7,188 nt of DNA from Bacteroidota bacterium (lineage in GTDB: Bacteria > Bacteroidota > Bacteroidia > Chitinophagales > Chitinophagaceae), in contig JAEZJD010000279.1 in the NCBI GenBank assembly GCA_023436425.1, positions 1 to 7,188 of the forward strand, read 5' to 3'. The notes under the pieces are model-generated. The model searched no databases and had not been told where the DNA came from. It saw nothing but the letters and a program-made list of their open reading frames with translations. A program made the translations under genes and the position numbers. Each line of letters begins with the position of its first letter. Position 1 is the first letter of the stretch. Positions 5,748 to 7,188 of this stretch are shown piece by piece.

Positions 5748-5957
5748 TCAATGAACTGCTTTAATTTCTTTATTAATTTCTCCATTGAACACAATGCCGT
5801 GAAACTTGGCGGTCGCTAACTCAATGTCGTGTGTGTCGCACTCGCAGGTAAGCAGTCTTTCCCTGGTATAAAGCTCAAAAAATTTCGGCTGTATTTCCGC
5901 CCTGAATTGCCACAGCATTTGTATCGTCGGAAATTGAAACGTTACCGACTTTTTCAT
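5748..5957 (-). CDS. Small protein of unknown function (69 residues)
   Basis: I do not recognise a named family. The reading frame starts at an ATG (5957) and encodes a soluble, roughly neutral 69-residue protein with no signal or membrane segment. It begins MKKSVTFQFPTIQMLWQFRAE and has a CEC pair in LLTCECDTHDIELATAKFHG (35-54). The pattern of a short strand, a helix, then CECDTHDIELA and another helix looks like a small alpha/beta domain rather than random translation, and the frame is alone in a gap between two genes on the same strand. The opposite strand frame (5829-6032) is rich in Arg/Leu and Phe/Tyr in the way shadow frames are. It ends 93 nt before the DUF420 start. No clear promoter was seen. 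Cytoplasmic location is assumed. Confidence 0.55.
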   Translation of the reverse strand: MKKSVTFQFPTIQMLWQFRAEIQPKFFELYTRERLLTCECDTHDIELATAKFHGIVFNGEINKEIKAVH

Positions 5958-6027
5958 AGTTGTTTGCGGCTTCGTCTTTTAAGGAAAAGGTGTGTTTCAG
6001 AAGTTTCGGACAATGAACTTACTCTTT

Positions 6028-6059
6028 TATAGCCAGCAAATCAAATTTAATTTGCTATA
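6028..6059. repeat. AT-rich inverted repeat between the HNH gene and the 69-residue gene
   Basis: The arms agcaaat (6035-6041) and atttgct (6050-6056) are perfect around an 8-nt AT-rich loop. The outer bases tatagc (6028-6033) and gctata (6054-6059) form an alternative perfect 6-bp pair. On the minus strand no T run follows, so a terminator for the HNH gene is unlikely. It sits about 70 nt upstream of the 69-residue gene and could be an operator. A chance match is possible in AT-rich sequence. Confidence 0.3.
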
Positions 6060-6109
6060 ATCATTCGATAGGAAAATCCCCAAGTCAGAGACCGAAAAGC
6101 CGCCATTCA

Positions 6110-6679
6110 CTATATTCTGCCCCAGTTCTCACCGCTCTTAATCCGGTACATTGTCATTTCGCTTACTTCGTATTTATCGGCAAGCTGCTTAATGGTCATT
6201 TTTCGGCGGGGATTACTTAGAATGTCTTTTATCTTCTTCACTTTTTTGGCCGTGAGCTTCAGCCCCTCAATTCGGTTTGCCTGCTTTTTTTTGTAATTAA
6301 TTTTCGCGGGACTGTTCTGCTGGTGCCGGATCATTTCGTCGGAAGTAGCCCACTTTAGATTACCGGCTCTGTTGTCGAGCTTGTCGTGGTTTTTATGAAC
6401 AACAAACTGGTGCTTTGGCGAAGGTTTTTTTAAAAACAGCTTTGCAATCTCACGGTGCACGTAAAGAGTTCCTTTGTGACCAGGCCGGTGTAGGTTCAGG
6501 GTTCTGTATCCTGTGGTTAAAGATCCGTTGAGGAGTTTGCCGTCTTCGGCTACATCGTCCTTAAAACTCGCTATTCTTCCGGCGGAAGAAACGGCGTATT
6601 GATTCCGCAGGTCATCGCTGCCGTCAAAGATCAATCGCTTCCAAATTTCTCCGGGTAACTTTTTGATCATAGGCAACAT
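6110..6679 (-). CDS. NUMOD4/HNH endonuclease-like protein with C-terminal helix-turn-helix
   Basis: This 189-residue protein has three parts. Residues 10-40 (EIWKRLIF, then YAVSSAGRIASFK) are a NUMOD4 motif, a DNA-binding module common in homing-type endonucleases. Residues 72-120 are an HNH_3-type domain: VHREIAKLF (74-82), VVHKNHDKLDNR (93-104) with His95 as the likely metal/catalytic histidine, and NLKWAT (107-112) at its end. Residues 161-186 form a helix-turn-helix (TIKQLADKYEVSEMTMYRIK) after a basic stretch (129-160). The expected activity is DNA cutting or nicking, but it could also work as a DNA-binding regulator. It is not inside an intron or intein here: both neighbours are separate genes, and it starts 90 nt downstream of ligA. 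The start is the ATG at 6679; the ATG at 6670 is a close alternative. Such free-standing genes are common in Bacteroidota chromosomes. Confidence 0.85.
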   Translation of the reverse strand: MLPMIKKLPGEIWKRLIFDGSDDLRNQYAVSSAGRIASFKDDVAEDGKLLNGSLTTGYRTLNLHRPGHKGTLYVHREIAKLFLKKPSPKHQFVVHKNHDKLDNRAGNLKWATSDEMIRHQQNSPAKINYKKKQANRIEGLKLTAKKVKKIKDILSNPRRKMTIKQLADKYEVSEMTMYRIKSGENWGRI

Positions 6680-6694
6680 ATTAATGAAGAATAC

Positions 6695-6712
6695 GCAGTC
6701 ATTTTACACTGC
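6695..6712. repeat. Short inverted repeat upstream of the HNH gene
   Basis: The arms gcagt (6695-6699) and actgc (6708-6712) are perfect with an 8-bp spacer, 16-33 bp upstream of the HNH gene start. The position would suit an autoregulatory operator for the helix-turn-helix protein, but 5-bp arms are short and this is weak evidence. Confidence 0.2.
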
Positions 6713-6769
6713 ATAAATTTTGTGCCGCCGGTGCTCCGGCCGTTCGCTAAAGGGTGCGATCCAATACAA

Positions 6770-7188
6770 TTAATGAATCATTTTCAGAAACTGTGCTTCT
6801 GAAATAATTTTTATGGCGGGAATCTTCTTTGCTTTTTCCAGCTTGCTTCCCGCGTCCTCGCCAACGACCAAATAATTCAATTTGCTGCTAACGCTACCCA
6901 TTATTTTGCCCCCATTCTTTTCTACAAGTTCTTCCGCTTCGCTCCTTTTCAGCTGCATTAGGCTGCCCGTAAACAAGAAAGTTTGTCCATCCAGATTGCC
7001 GGCGGTTGCAAATTCCTTTTTTGCATTCTTCAGTTGAAGTCCCATCGCTTCAAGAGATTTGATCATTTCAATGTTGTCACGGTTGCTGAAAAACTGAACT
7101 ACGCTGGTTGCTACCTTCGGACCTACATCTTCTAATTGTTGCAACGTCGCTTCATCAAACTGCTGCAGATCAAGCAAATGGTCAACGG
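6770..7188 (-). CDS. ligA: NAD-dependent DNA ligase, C-terminal end (5' part missing)
   Basis: The frame is open from the right edge to the TAA at 6770-6772, giving 138 visible residues of a protein of usual length about 670. The first part (LEDVGPKVATSVVQFF, visible residues 18-33) is the last helix-hairpin-helix motif of LigA, which contacts the DNA backbone. Residues 65-138 are the C-terminal BRCT domain: LDGQTFLFTGSL, NGGKIMGSVSSKLNYLVVGE with the conserved glycine pair, and the final helix ISEAQFLKMI. LigA seals nicks in DNA during replication and repair, using NAD+. The adenylation and OB-fold domains lie outside the window. A TTG at 7177 is an internal codon, not the start. The end matches the usual end of LigA, so the C-terminus is intact. 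The HNH gene follows 90 bp downstream on the same strand. Confidence 0.95.
   Translation of the reverse strand, partial: VDHLLDLQQFDEATLQQLEDVGPKVATSVVQFFSNRDNIEMIKSLEAMGLQLKNAKKEFATAGNLDGQTFLFTGSLMQLKRSEAEELVEKNGGKIMGSVSSKLNYLVVGEDAGSKLEKAKKIPAIKIISEAQFLKMIH

Noticed and set aside
6110..6679. HNH gene as part of an intron or intein
   Set aside because: The flanking genes are complete at the ends that face it and are not halves of one interrupted gene; no intron-like RNA structure was seen.
6727..6740. GC-rich hairpin gccgg-tgct-ccggc as ligA terminator
   Set aside because: It has only 5 pairs and no T run on the minus strand; at most a weak pause or RNA-stabilising hairpin.

Overview
The window looks like a chromosomal segment of a Bacteroidota bacterium, probably near the Chitinophagaceae. 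The reasons are family resemblance, mid-40s %GC judged by eye, absence of clear Shine-Dalgarno sequences, two exact matches to the Bacteroidota -7 promoter box TAnnTTTG just upstream of genes, and lipoproteins including one whose post-cysteine residues (CQKEASD) resemble the Bacteroidota surface-export signal. No tRNA, rRNA, CRISPR array, insertion sequence or prophage is visible.

Layout from left to right. Positions 1-780 (minus) hold the N-terminal 260 codons of a PaaE-type flavin/NAD(P)H oxidoreductase that runs off the left edge. Behind it, also on minus, is a membrane-anchored diheme cytochrome c (872-1825) with a good intrinsic terminator in the gap (822-852). A divergent intergenic region leads to a PfkB-family sugar kinase (2020-2943, plus). 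After a 260-bp spacer with two inverted repeats come two plus-strand lipoprotein genes. The first (3204-4232) carries two copies of an unrecognised ~130-residue Cys-bracketed domain joined by an aspartate tract and ends in a terminator. The second (4350-5066) is a zinc metalloprotease with a split, archaemetzincin-like signature. Its stop codon directly abuts the stop codon of a minus-strand DUF420 (CtaM/YozB-like) membrane protein (5067-5654), which contains an EF-hand-like loop. Further right, all on minus, lie a 69-residue unknown protein, a NUMOD4/HNH endonuclease-like protein with a C-terminal helix-turn-helix, and the 3' end of ligA (NAD-dependent DNA ligase) running off the right edge.

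The genes do not form one pathway. The reductase, the cytochrome c and the DUF420 protein share a redox/respiratory theme but are separate transcription units. The two lipoproteins form a small cell-envelope locus. The best candidates for undescribed biology are the duplicated-domain lipoprotein, the split metal site of the neighbouring protease, and the perfect dyad flanking the -7 box of the reductase gene. No multi-gene novel system (defence, mobile or biosynthetic) could be supported.
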